The position numbers and the translations under genes were made by a program. From Meandrina meandrites (lineage: Eukaryota; Cnidaria; Anthozoa; Scleractinia; Meandrinidae), in NCBI GenBank assembly GCA_963693305.1, contig OY855912.1:8942001-9006000 (forward strand): a stretch of 64,000 nucleotides of DNA, written 5' to 3'. The notes beneath the pieces were generated by a model. The model saw nothing but the letters and a program-made list of their open reading frames with translations. It did not search any database and was not told where the DNA came from. Positions 45,772 to 59,000 of the stretch are shown here, piece after piece (positions within the stretch are counted from its first letter, which is position 1; each line of letters opens with the position of its first letter).

Positions 45772-48300
45772 TGCGGTACGCGCACGTTGTTGTGAACATC
45801 ATCGACTCAGAAGTTCCTCGGAAAGTGGCAAAAGCTGCAAGTTTCCTCTTCCGATACATAATTTCGGTAGTTGATTCGTGAGGAACATAAACTTGGTGTA
45901 CTCTGTTGTGCCTTGTCAGAAGCGAATTACTCCCTTTCAAAAAGAAGATATCACGTGTCAAAGTTTAGAGTTTTCATTTTTCAGTCTCTTAGAAGCCAAT
46001 TTAGCAATTTTTGAATTCGAGAAATTTCCATGTCAGGGCACAAAAGAGGTTATGATTTATCACTATGTTATACATAATCATTTCATTCGGTGCGCTATTC
46101 TAGCTGAAAACTTTGACAAAAAAAGTGTGCCCGTTTATCAGTGATCATGAAACACACAATAAATTTTTCCTTGACATCGATGCAATACATTAAATGTTGT
46201 ATTTTAAGCTTTACTTTCTTCCATTGTTTCTTTTCTCTTTCTCTCTCTCTCTCTTTCTACTCTCACTTAGCATCGGGTTAGCATAAAGCAAACGGTTTTA
46301 ATGACAACGTTTCTGGAAGCCGATAAATTTAAGGAATTATGTGATAGTTTCGAGGTCTTCCTGCTTTTAAATGAATATGGTGACCCCTCCCCTCCTTTTG
46401 TAAATCAAAATTTAAGCATAAAATGAACCCAAATTTCGACGTTCTTTCTTAAGCGAGTTTAAAGCAACCAAATGCTAAAAGAACCCATTATTAAGTAAAC
46501 TTAAGAAGAAATTTTGCTTTCTGAGGACTCTGAGCCTTAAAGGAAACCTCCACTACTACAACAAGTTGACGCTGAATTGTTTGAAATGATGCCCAAATTC
46601 CAAATTTTACAAGACAAGGGAGAAATAACATTTAATAATGACAATAAATGGAAAAGTTTATGGCTTTTAAACTTCCAGCGCGCCGCCATTTTGGATCCTT
46701 ATGACGTGTTATGGCTTCCGCTATTGTTTGTAAGCTCCAAACAATAGTGGGAGCCATAACACGTCATAAAATCCAAAATGGCGGCGCGCTGGAAATTTAA
46801 AGGCCATAAAATGGCAAATAAAAACCATCAGTCCGCTTAGCTTGGTATAGAACAAACAGTAGTTTTGTCATAAACCTCAACTGTAATGCAGTTTTTTTAT
46901 TTGCATGCAATTATTAAATATATAATCAGGACGTGTGCGGATTGAAACCCTGATAGGTATGAGCGCGAAGTTATTCTAGAATGTGGCCAAAAGCTAAGAT
47001 TGTATTCACTATTTTCTTTTTCGTAATCGAGAGTCACACAGAACACAAAACTAAATTTGTCCACAAAAATTTAACTTGAATGAAAGGATATTTCTCGATG
47101 AAAATTCGAAACTGCAAACCATTACGCAGGGTAAAACTTCCTTGAATGAATAAATTCGTGCCGTTTTCAGCTGAAGGAAAAAGTGGAAACAGTGGAAAAA
47201 CTTATCGTCACACGTCGAGGTGGCGAATAATGTGAATCTTCTCGAATCTTCGCCAAAATGTTGATTAACACTCAAGCACTTTTTTGTTGACTGTGTTAAT
47301 TGGCAAACAACCGGGGATCTTCATCTTTCCTTTGTCCTTTACCCCGATGGGGGAAATTTGCCGAGAACAACAAGAAATAGTAGAACTTGAAATGCTGTGT
47401 CCTAACAGTACGTATTATACGGGTTTATACTTGCGCAAACCTTGCGGCTTTAGAAGATCAACAAGGAGCTATTTCAAAAGGAAATAGTGTTTCGTTTCCA
47501 GATTGCGTATGTTTGTGGAGGGATGAGAATGAAATCACATTAAAAGAGCGAGTAAACAATATGTTTCTGTTGATTTTGGTGAAGTTACGAACAAGTGAAC
47601 ATAGCAAAGAAGAATTATAGATTAAAGATTACTCTGTAAAATGTAGCAAAATTAACTTTGTAACCAACCTGCAAAGAACTTCTCCTGAACTTCTCTCCCT
47701 CGAAAAGAATTGAAAATTGAATTGAACGCTTCCACAATTCCGTGCCACTTGCTGCAACACGCGTAAAGGGATCCTGTCTTTGTTTGCGCATGCAAGCGCT
47801 CTGATTGGCTGGAATTTTCTTCCTTCTCAAAATATAGCTAGACACGGAAAGTGCTTACTTTACATTTTTCGCCAATACATCGCTTTAATCGAAGTAAAAA
47901 GGATTGCAGTCGTTAGGTATTCCTATTTATAATGAATCTCAATTAAGTTTGGGCTTACTGACGATTATCTTTGCGATATTTGAAGAACATGTTTTTACGA
48001 CATTGTTTGCCCACAATTTGCCAATAGTACAACGTGTTGACAGTGTGGTTACGAGCGCTCTTCTCATTGGATAGTAGCCCCCACAGCGTAAATAGTTCAC
48101 ACCGTTCCGGTGAGAAATGTACCTTTCATTCCGCGGCCAAGAAGACCTTTTGTCATGAATGGCATTTCCAACGTGCTTTTGAGTACAATTCATGGACTTG
48201 ATCACGGCTTAATGCAGCTTCTCAAGACTTCAGAAAGGAAAATGGTAATGTACAATATTGCTTCGAACTTGAATGGAATTTTTAGAAGGATCGGTAAAGC
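45772..48300. other. intergenic DNA, no gene seen
   Basis: A CT-rich microsatellite at 46233-46258 and a palindrome at 46659-46808 are the only clear structures. The short open frames are unpatterned, and I cannot join them through splice sites. Confidence 0.5.
46659..46808. mobile_element. 150-bp palindromic MITE
   Basis: TATGGCTTTTAAACTTCCAG pairs with CTGGAAATTTAAAGGCCATA. The arms continue through GCGCGCCGCCATTTTGGAT and TGACGTGTTATGGCT to the loop GTAAGCTC near 46730. Highly stable foldback. Confidence 0.8.
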
Positions 48301-48309
48301 TATAAAGAT

Positions 48310-48910
48310 ATAAGAGATATATTAAATAGTATGTAGTATATAATATATTACTTATATACTATATATAAATATATATTATAAATAATATGTAAAATATATA
48401 AAATAAATATAATATATAAAGTTATATAAATATATATCATATATAATTTCATATAAAATATATAAAAATATATAATAAATAAATTTATATTAAGATATAT
48501 AATTTATATAAAATATATAATATATAAATTTATATAAAATATATATAATATATAAAAATATATAATAAATAAATTTATATTAATATATATAATTTATATA
48601 AAATATATATAATATATAAAAATATATAATAAATAAATTTATATTAATATATAATGTATATAAAATATATATAATATATAAATTTATATAAAATATATAT
48701 AATATATAAAAATATATAATAAATAAATTTATATTAATATATATAATTTATATAAAATATATATAATACATAAAAATATATAATAAATAAAGTTATATTA
48801 ATATATAATTTATATAAAATATATATAATATATAGAAATATATAAAATATATATAATATATAAAAATATATAATAAATAAAGTTATATTAATATATATAA
48901 TTTATATAAA
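48310..48910. repeat. AT microsatellite, about 600 bp
   Basis: Almost entirely A and T: TATATAAAATATATATAATA-type units with a recurrent AATAAATAAATTTATATTAA phrase at about 65-130 bp spacing. It ends abruptly at the GIY-YIG fragment. A short matching stretch recurs at 49378-49432, just before the minisatellite. Confidence 0.9.
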
Positions 48911-48912
48911 AT

Positions 48913-49209
48913 ATAGGACACGATGCATACGTTGGGGAAAGCAAAAGAAGTTGGAAATCGCGAGGAGCCGAACACAAGCCCGGAACAAACGGAAATATCA
49001 ACTCCGCGATTAAGCATCATGCAGAAATCGGCCACGACATACATCCAAGTTACGCCGAAATTCTTGAAACAGGTGTAAGCAGCAAGAACAAAAGACTTTT
49101 TCTTGAGTCTTTACATTCTTTCCTCGACAAAAACACTATAAACGAAAGAACGCCCTTCCCAAGGGTTTACGCATCGCTGGTTGCTCCCCAGGGAGGCAAC
49201 GAACAATAA
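48913..49209 (+). pseudogene. Penelope-like retroelement fragment, GIY-YIG endonuclease C-terminus
   Basis: The frame is open to TAA at 49207-49209, about 98 codons, with no start codon needed (5' truncated against the AT repeat). It reads AYVGESKRSWKSRGAEH, matching the YVGET/S-(K/R)R...R..EH pattern of the GIY-YIG endonuclease of Penelope-like elements. NINSAIKHHAE and the downstream SLHSFLDKNTINERTPFPRV fit the usual end of such proteins. The reverse transcriptase part is absent. 5' truncation is typical of retroposed copies. Confidence 0.62.
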
Positions 49210-49434
49210 CGTCAATGCAACTTATTAGAATTCTGCGAACCTTGCAAAAATCCATCATTCTCTGAAGAAGACCGCAGAAGGCGATCGAAAATTTAGAGTA
49301 TCCCTTTTTATATTTTTAGATCTGTTTAAACCGTTTATATATTTTAAGCTATGACCACAGATCGCTCCAGCAGTTTTAATATATATAATATATAAATTTA
49401 TATAAAATATATATAATATATAAAAATATATAAT

Positions 49435-50995
49435 GGAACTCCATATATAATGGAACTCCATAGAAACTCCATGGAACTCCACAGAAACGCCATGGAACTC
49501 CATAGAAACTCCATGTAAAATCCACGGAAACTCCATGGAAATTCCATGGAGTTTCCGTGGAGTTCAATGGAATTTTCATGGAGTATCCATGAAGATTCAA
49601 GGAAGATTCTATGGAGTTTCCATGGACTTTCCATGGAACTCCAAAGAAACTCCATGGAACTCCATAGAAACTCCACGGAAACTCCATGGAACTCCATAGA
49701 AACTCCATGGAACTCCATAGAAACTCCACAGAAACTCCATGGAACGTCCATGGAACTCCATAGAAACTCCATGGAACTCCACGGAAACTCCATGGAACTC
49801 CATAGAAATTTCATGGAGCTCCACAGAAACTCCATGGAACTCCATAGAAACTTCATGGAACTCCATGGAAACTCCATGGAACTCCATAGAAACTCCATGG
49901 AACTCCATAGAAACTCCACGGAAACTCCATGGAACGTCCATGGAACTCCATAGAAACTCCATGGAACTCCACAGAAACTCCATGGAACTCAACGGAAACT
50001 CCATGGAACTCCACGGAAACTCCATGGAACTCGACGGAAACTCCATGGAACTCCATAGAAACTCCATGGAACTCTATAGAAACTCCATGGAACTCCATAG
50101 AAACTCCACGGAACTCCATAGAAACTCCATGTAAAATCCACGGAAACTCCATGGAAATTCCATGGAGTTCCATGGAATTTTTATGGAGTATCCATGGAGA
50201 TTCCAGGAAGATTCTATGGAGTTTCAATGGACGTTCCATGGACTTTTCATGGACTTTCCATGGAACTCCATAGAAACTCCATGGAACTCCATAGAAACTC
50301 CACGGAAACTCCATGAAACTCCAGAGAAACTCCATGGAACTCCATAGAAACTCCACGGAAACTCCATGGAACGTCCATGGAACTCCATAGAAACTCCACG
50401 GAACTCCACGGAAACTCCATGGAACTCCATAGAAATTTCATGAAGCTCCACGGAAACTCCATGGAACTCCATAGAAACTTCATGGAACTCCATGGAAACT
50501 CCATGGAACTCCAGAGAAACTCCATGGAACTCCATAGAAACTCCACGGAAACTCCATGGAACGTCCATGGAACTCCATAGAAACTCCATGGAACTCCACA
50601 GAAACTCCACGGAACTCCACGGAAACTCCATGGAACTCCATGGAACTCCATGGAACTCCATAGAAACTCAAGGGAACTCTATAGAAACTCCATGGAACTC
50701 CATAGAAACTCCACGGAACTCCATAGAAACTCCATGTAAAATCCACGGAAACTCCATGGAAATTCCATGGAGTTTCCGTGGAGTTCCATGGAATTTTCAT
50801 GGAGTATCCATGGAGATTCCAGGAAGATTCTATGGAGTTTCCATAGACGTTCCATGGACTTTCCATGGAACTCCACAGAAACTCCATGGAACTCCATAGA
50901 AACTCCATGGAACTCCATAGAAACTCCATGGAACTCCATAGAAACTCCATGAAAAATCCATTGAACTTCATGCAAACTCCATGGAACTCCATAGA
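49435..50995. repeat. minisatellite of GGAACTCCATAGAAACTCCAT with about 610-bp higher-order repeats
   Basis: The unit is about 21 nt, alternating GGAACTCCAT and AGAAACTCCAT/CGGAAACTCCAT. A distinctive block beginning CCATGTAAAATCCACGG occurs at 49511, 50127 and 50732 (spacing 616 and 605). Each copy is followed by an inverted segment reading TTCCATGGAGTTTCCGTGG-like sequence, so each higher-order unit contains both orientations. The 21-nt unit keeps long frames open on both strands; these are not genes. Confidence 0.93.
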
Positions 50996-53013
50996 AAACG
51001 AAGAGATCTTTGATTGTTCCTGAAATTCAATCTCACGTACGACAGGAAAAGTCGAAAATATGCAAATGAGGGGATAAAACCACAGGGAGCCCACACAAAT
51101 GAAGCGACTGGTTTCAAACTTATAAAGGAATGCACCTGAGGATGCTGTTTCTTTTCCTTTGGCATAGGAAAAACGAAATGTTCCTATTAGCATTTACTCC
51201 AAAAGTGGAGTTTCCCTTTAACGATAGCGAGTACTGTTCACATTTATGTTCAAAATAAACGTGAACTTACCTCAACCGTCGTGCTTTGTCGCCCCAGTTG
51301 TAGCTCAAAACAGCGAACTTCACGATCAGTCAATTCCAGCAGTGCCTATTCTCCCCCCCCCCCCCCCCCCCCCAATGCAACATGGTCCTTCACGGCCACC
51401 GTTCCCCAGGCTAACTCCCGGGCATTAGCATTTCGTAAAATAGAAAATGGAAAATTCCCTGGGGTAGAGATAAAGGAACCGGGCAAATGCCCCGCCCCGG
51501 GTTGATTGTTTTCAATCTAACGATAAATGATATAAAAATATAATACAAGTTGTTGCCTCTTAGCAATGTAGAAATATCTAAAATTGAGAAAATATATCTT
51601 TTAAAAACATCCACGAACATCCACGAGCTTCTCGAGTCCTTGATGGACTAGTTAATCTGCAGCTTAGTCCACGTCTTGGCCTATAAACGCCTCCATAAAG
51701 AATATGCGACTCACTTCACGGTTTCGAAACCACGTGTGAAATGCCTGGGCGTCGACCCGAGGTACGCAAATGCCCCACCCTCGGGACTGGCAACATTAGG
51801 AAATGCCCTGCGGTTGCCCGGGGGGGATGGGCACTGCTGGAATTGACAGATGCATTAGCGATTTACTGGTTTTTGCGATGCTGCCTGTACATGTTATTAA
51901 CGGCATCGAAAGAAAAAAAATAACAGTAAAATGGTAAATTCGCGGTTTTCCAATCCATTCCTTTATAATTTTGAAACATCAACAGTCGCTCCATTTGTGT
52001 GGCATGTGTGGGCCCCTGTGATAAAACGAGGAGCAGCTCGCCGTTCTCTTTTCGCTCGATCGCATTCTTGTTTTGCCATTGCTTGCCAGGAAAATAGAGA
52101 CTCTGAATTCCACGCTCAAGACACCCCCCTGAAGACCTACGTCACAGCTGTGATAACTCAACCTCGTTCCCAGGGTCTCTCTCTCCCGAGGTTGGTGATA
52201 ACTTAGCTGGAATTGATTTTGTTGATTAAAGTATGATTTAACAGCATTGTGAGTGTGTTACTTCCGCTTAGACGGCAAAACAGTCGTTTCTTTTTCTAAA
52301 TCGTTCAACAATCGCTTATCGCAGCAGCGGGAAGCGCCGCCCGTTCGAAGACCGAGCGCGTATCGACTGTGTTGCAGTCTAACTTCCGCCGGAAACTGAT
52401 TGAAATCGAGTGCGCACCTGGTTAAAATAGGCTAAAACCTTTAAGTTCCTTTTCGAAAAGGATTTGAAAGCCCACAGTTTTTTTTACTGCAGTAGTGAAA
52501 CTCATTTCAAGCCTGGCAAACTCAATGTCGCTGAAACCCTCGAACGCTTTCGGAGAGAGAAAGAACAACATTTGCATGGTCAGCACAGATAATTTACGCC
52601 AGGAATTTACGCACTTCGCAAGCAGGAAGAATTCACCAATGGGAAAGTTTAGCGAATATTTTCTTGTGAAGAAAGCTTTTTAAAAGTTGTTAAAAATAAT
52701 TTGAAATTAAAAGAAGTACTTTCTAGCAGATATTACCGTAAAAATAGAAAGCCGTGAAGGAAGATTCGAGGGAATCTGGACCGAGTTTGTTTGGCGGGGA
52801 CTTCAATCATGGCGGCTTTCAGTCAAATGGGAAAAATGAGACATTTATTCGTGGAAAACAACAAATTGCTTTGGAAAAATCAACTCTATTGATGCACACA
52901 GCCTCGATATTCTTACATCCTTCTATCATGACTAAACGTGTGCTTTTTCTAGTGAGAATTGTGACATTTTACCCTTGTTGACGTTCGACCGACAGTCCAA
53001 CAACTCGTGCATC
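50996..53013. other. intergenic DNA upstream of TMEM94, no gene seen
   Basis: An oligo-C run lies at 51351-51373 in a Pro-coding frame. CCCGGGCATT/AAATGCCC motifs repeat at 51416, 51484, 51770 and 51800. The segment near 52960-53013 should contain the TMEM94 promoter and 5' UTR; no TATA box was recognised. Confidence 0.5.
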
Positions 53014-56000
53014 ATGTCAGACGGTGGAAGGAAGAGAAGTTATCCCAGAGGATCGGCTGCTGCGTCAGAAATACGACGATCATGGAGTTGGCGAAGACGG
53101 GAAGGACTGGTAAGATGAGTTTATATTCATAAAGTGGAAGTGATATTTGAAAATAGGTGTAAAACGAATGCAGACTGCAAACCTAAAATTATCATTGTCT
53201 CCCCCCTTGTTGTTATCCCACAAACCAATGGATTTATGGATTTGAGAACGTAACGGCAAACATTGGTCCCGACAAGATATTTTGAGATCTAGCACTACCC
53301 AATGTTTCCTGACAAGGTCTGTTCTCGTTGTAGACTTGTCTGAAATCACTGCACACTAGCTGACAAATGAAAATTTTTTGACAGCTGATGAAAAATCGGC
53401 TAGTGTGCAGCAGGATTTACAATCTTGCGGCCTTGAACACATGCAGTTATTGTTCATAATTTGTTCCTGAAACCTATAGAAATTGTCCTGATTGTCGATC
53501 CATCCTTTGCAGTTTTATCAGTAATAAATGTTACTAAAGTGTAATTTTTACAGCCATGCAGACAAACATCTCAAGCAAAGGTTGGCCGCAGAAATCACAC
53601 TGGAAGTTTTTTTTACATTTTGTGTGTGTGGTTTACTTTTAAATTTTTGAAACTTAAGTATTCTGTGAGTGGTGTAGTTTTATCAATAATCATAATGAAG
53701 GCCATGTTTTCATGCAGGGGTCATGTGCAGACAGCAACTTCTTTTGTTACCTCCACATGTCATGTCAGATACTGTTATTGTAATGAAATGCTTATTGTTT
53801 GTAAATTTTGATTTATAATTTGACACTTGTAGGGAGAAAGTGAAGGCGAAATTGACATGGACACACTGGAGATTCTTTGCCAAGTTCGGGAAGTAAGCTT
53901 TGTTTTTGTCAACATCACAGTTATAACCTCAGTAATCTTGGCTCCTCGGGCTTGAAAATAAAACAGTCTGGACAATAGTGTCTGGATACGCATATAAGTG
54001 AAAAGAAACAGGGCATTAAACAAGACTTTATGTAGTTGGCTGCCCTCGTGCGGCACCTCTCAGAAACCAATTTTAATAGAGGCTGTAAACACCTCGCCTT
54101 TATAGAGAGCTGCATGAATTTTAGCAATTTTATCAGTTTTTCTAGCAGTATTTTTCATAGTTTTGTATGTAGATATCTGCAGAGGGAATGTTTCCCATAG
54201 GTAACAGAGCTGAATCTGGGTAGAGTGAATTCAGTCAGTACTTTGTTAATTGTAAGGACAAAAGTAAACTCTAAATAAATCACAGACATTTTGTAGGCAC
54301 AGGCCATGCAAAAGCATGTTTAATGAAATATATTCTTACTACTATAACTGGTAATAGTATAATTATGCAGTACATCATTCAATATTTAATTAGGAAGTGG
54401 TGAGTTTTTAAGCAGTTCCATCCTAAATAGAGTGCTCAGAAGGGCTAGAGGTGTTGGGGCTAGAAGCACATAAACATTGTAATAATATTGGTGACATGTT
54501 GCGTTAAAGAGAGAAGATGATGGTTCACTTGGGCTCAGTTCTCAGGAGGCATTTAAAAGACTTTTTGATGCCATTCGTGACGAATTAACAGCTTTTACAG
54601 AGGCTAACAGATGCACCTGGAGAAGGGATCTGTGGAGTGCACTGAGTGTCAATCATCATTTGCCAATCAGCTTCATCAGCCTTGCATTTCTCCTTCTTGA
54701 GTTTTTAGTGATGATTTTGTCATATGCCTTGGCTGGAACAACAAGGAAGTGAGTCTGTTTAAATACTTAATGTTCTAGATTTTATCAGTATTACTATCCT
54801 GGAAGCACAGTGGCTTAATGGTCAGTGCACTGGACTCAGAAATGAGCAGTCATTGCATTGTATTCTTGGACAAGACACTTAACTCACAGTGCCTCTCTCC
54901 ACCCAGGAGCATATTAAAGGGGTAATGGCAAACTAAATGCTGGTGGGGACCCCACAATGTGACTAGCATGTCATGCCGCAGGAGTAGAATCACAAATAGA
55001 TATGCTCATTCCCATAATTACTCCAATAAATAATATATTTATGTTAATCTGGCAGCGATCTTATTTCCCTGGTCCTAAAACGTAAATCATAAATATCCAC
55101 TACCCAATATCTCAGACATAAAGCTTGTTGTGAAACCCAAACTAACAGGTACACATTTTTAGCTCCAGTCTTCCACTGATTGAAGGGATCATTGTCCTGT
55201 TGCTGACAGCTGTCAATCTGGCCTTGTGTGCACGCGAGGAAAGACTGAGAAGAACGGAGATGGTCAGAAGTGCCCAGGAACTGTTGAGCAACTGTGATGG
55301 TAAGGGGCAAGATCTCCATGGAGATTTCAATATAATTTTTCACTGGAGGTATCTTATAGAGCGTTTTCAGATACCCTCACGGGAGTCATATTCATTTGGT
55401 GTTCCAAAAACAAGGAAACAGCGGCCATATTGGTGTACCAAGTCATTCCTCTGGGAATTAAACTCTATTTTTGTGCAAAAATCTTCTTTTGTTTTAGTAA
55501 ACTAATATGGCCGCTTGTCGGTAGTTCTGAAAGTATAAGTTTTGTGTTGTTTAGAATTTTATTAATTACCTTCATCCATTGTCAGTTACAAAGACATGTA
55601 CAGTTAGACCACTAGTTGGTGTGATATAAATGCAATATAAGTAGAATATTACTAAATGACAACATGGATATGAAAAACTAACAAAAAATTAAAAATTAAA
55701 ATGATAGATTGATGTGATTGACTTGTTTGTGTAATGAGGGTTTTTCCCATCTGATTTGTAAGGCCTCCTTGATATTAAGTTGTAAAGACATGGAGGTGAT
55801 GTCAAGAATTGAGAAACAATCTTCTGAACACAAATCCTCACATGTTTCTGTCTCACTGATTTGCTGGAAGATGTGCAAATTCATATCAGATGTCAAATGT
55901 TTGTGAACCAGTGAACATGTAGCAAGATATCATTTTGTCTCGCTGACATAACGGGCTCTACAGCCTGCACAAGAAAATTTGTAATTACATGAGATTGTAA

Positions 56001-59000
56001 TGATCGTAACTAATATATATTCTACTTATATTGTATTTATATCATACAGACTAGCAGTATAACTATATTATTTTGTAACTGAAGATGGATGCAGGCCATC
56101 TGAAACATGTTTTTTAACATTTCAATCCATGTGTATTTTCTTGAAGAATATTTTAAATAACAAGGTGACCTCAATTTTTTTAATGGTACCTTAAGATGTT
56201 TGTACTAAAATATTATTTGGTGTAGTGGTGATTGAATGCCAACAAGGGGAGTGTTTAGTCCATCACAAGCCATTTCAAATACTAACCTCTGGTGATCTTT
56301 GCTGCAACATTGTATCCATTCTATAATTAATAGCTTAAACAGGCATCACAAATTGACTTACCTAATACGCCATAAAAATTGTACATCAGTATATCATCAG
56401 TATAGTGTCCTTCACTGTCCTTTTTGGGATGTCTTGTGGTGTTTGCTCCCCAAAGAGAGCGTTGGGGGAACATATGCAAAGGAGTAATGTGTCCCAAAAT
56501 TGGATGAAAAATGGTTGGTGGAATTCTTTCTACTCCACTCCACACCGCACTCCAATTTCAGATCCTTAAATCGGCTTATTTAAATTAAGATCCTTTAAAT
56601 AGCTTATTTAATTAAAGATCCTTTAATTGGCTTATTTAATTTAAGATTCTTTAATTGGCTTATTTAATTTAAGATCCTTTATTCGGCTTATTTAATTTAC
56701 TATCCTTATCGATTTATCATCCTTAAATCGGCCGATTTAACATCCTTAAATTGGCCGATTTAACATCCTTAAATCGGCCGATTTAACATCTTAAAATCGG
56801 CCTTAAGGCTTATTTAATTTAAGATCCTTTAATTGGCTTCTTTAATTTAAGATCCTTTATTTGGCTTATTTAATTTACAATCCTTTAATCAGCTTATTTA
56901 ATTTATGATCCTTAAATAGGCTTCTTTAATTTTAGATCCTTAAATTGGCTTATTTAATTTACGATCCTTTAATTGGCTGATTTAATTTAAGATCCTTTAA
57001 TTGGCTTAATAAATTTAAGATCCTTAAATAGGCTTCTTTAATTTAAGATCCTTTATTTGGCTTATTTAATTTACAATCCTTTAATCAGTTTATTTAATTT
57101 AAGATCCTTTAATTGGCTTATTTAATTTACGATCCTTAAATAGGCTTCTTTAATTTAATTGGCTTCTTTAATTTACGATCCTTTAATTGGCTTCTTTAAT
57201 TTAACATGCTTAAATAGGCTTCTTTAATTTAAGATACTTAAATAGGCTTCTTTAATTTAAGGTCCTTTAATTGGCTTCTTTAATTTAAGATCCTTTAATT
57301 GGCTTATTTAATTTAAGATCCTTTAATTGGCTTATTTAATTTAAGATCCTTTAATTGGCTTATTTAATTTACAATCCTTAAATAGGCTTCTTTAATTTAA
57401 TTGGCTTCTTTAATTTACGATCCTTTAATTGGCTTCTTTAATTTAACATGCTTAAATAGGCTTCTTTAATTTAAGATACTTAAATAGGCCTCTTTAATTT
57501 AAGGTCCTTTAATTGGCTTCTTTAATTTAAGATCCTTTAATTGGCTTATTTAATTTAAGATCCTTTAATTGGCTTATTTAATTAAAGATCCTCTAATTGG
57601 CTTATTTAATTTAAGATCCTTTAATTGGCTTATTTAATTAAAGATCCTTTAATTGGCTTATTTAATTAAAGATCCTCTAATTGGCTTATTTAATTAAAGA
57701 TCCTCTAATTGGCTTATTTAATTTAAGATCCTTTATTAATTGGCTTATTTAATTTATGATCCTTTAATCAGCTTATTTAATTTATGATCCTTAAATAGGC
57801 TTCTTTAATTTAAGATCCTTTAATTGGCTTCTTTAATTTAACATGCTTAAATAGGCTTCTTTAATTTAAGATACTTAAATAGGCTTATTTAATTTAAGAT
57901 CCTTTAATTGGCCTATTTAATTTAAGATCCTTTAATTGGCTTATTTAATTTAAGATCTTTTAATTGGCTTATTTAATTAAAGATCCTCTAATTGGCTTAT
58001 TTAATTTAAGATCCTTTAATTGGCTTATTTAATTTAAGATCCTTTAATTGGCTTCTTTAATTTAAGATACTTTAATTGGCCTATTTAATTTAAGATCCTT
58101 TAATTGGCTTATTTAATTTAAGATCCTTTAATTGGCTTATTTAATTTAAGATCCTTTAATTGGCTTATTTAATTTAAGATCCTTTAATTGGCTTATTTAA
58201 TTTAAGATCCTTTAATTGGCTTATTTAATTTAAGATCCTCTAATTGGCTTATTTAATTTAAGATTCTTTGATCGGCTTATTTAATTAAAGATCCTCTAAT
58301 TGGCTTATTTAATTTAAGATTCTTTGATCGGCTTATTTAATTAAAGATCCTCTAATTGGCTTATTTAATTTACCATCCTTTAATTGGCTGATTGAATTTA
58401 AGATCCTTTAATTGGCTTATTTAATTAAAGATCCTCTAATTGTCTTATTTAATTTAAGATCCCTTAATTGGCGTCTTTAATATAAGATCCTTTATTTGGC
58501 TTATTTAATTTACGATCCTTTAATAGGCTTATTTAATTTAAGATCCTTTAATTGGCTTATTTAATTTAAGATCCTTTAATTGGCTTATTTAATTTATAAT
58601 CCTTTAATAGGCTTATTTAATTTAAGATCCTTTAATTGGCTTATTTAATTTACAATCCTTTAATAGGCTTATTTAATTTAAGATCCTTTAATTGGCCTAT
58701 TTAATTTAAGGTTCTTAAATAGGCTTATTTAATTTAAGATCCTTTAATTGGCGTCTTTAATTTAAGATCCTTTAATTGGCTTATTTAATTTATAATCCTT
58801 TAATAGGCTTATTTAATTTAAGATCCTTTAATTGGCTTATTTAATTTACAATCCTTTAATAGGCTTATTTAATTTAAGATCCTTTAATTGGCGTCTTTAA
58901 TTTAAGATCCTTTAATTGGCCTATTTAATTTAAGGTTCTTAAATAGGCTTATTTAATTTAAGATCCTTTAATTGGCGTCTTTAATTTAAGATCCTTTAAT

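Noticed and set aside
49376..51193. Long open frames on both strands reading MEF/HGVS or MEL/HRNS repeats
   Set aside because: They are translations of the 21-nt minisatellite; the period is a multiple of three, so all copies stay in frame. No start context or flanking exon supports them.
51246..51505. Pro-rich frames over the oligo-C run
   Set aside because: Homopolymer coding; no conserved neighbour sequence.
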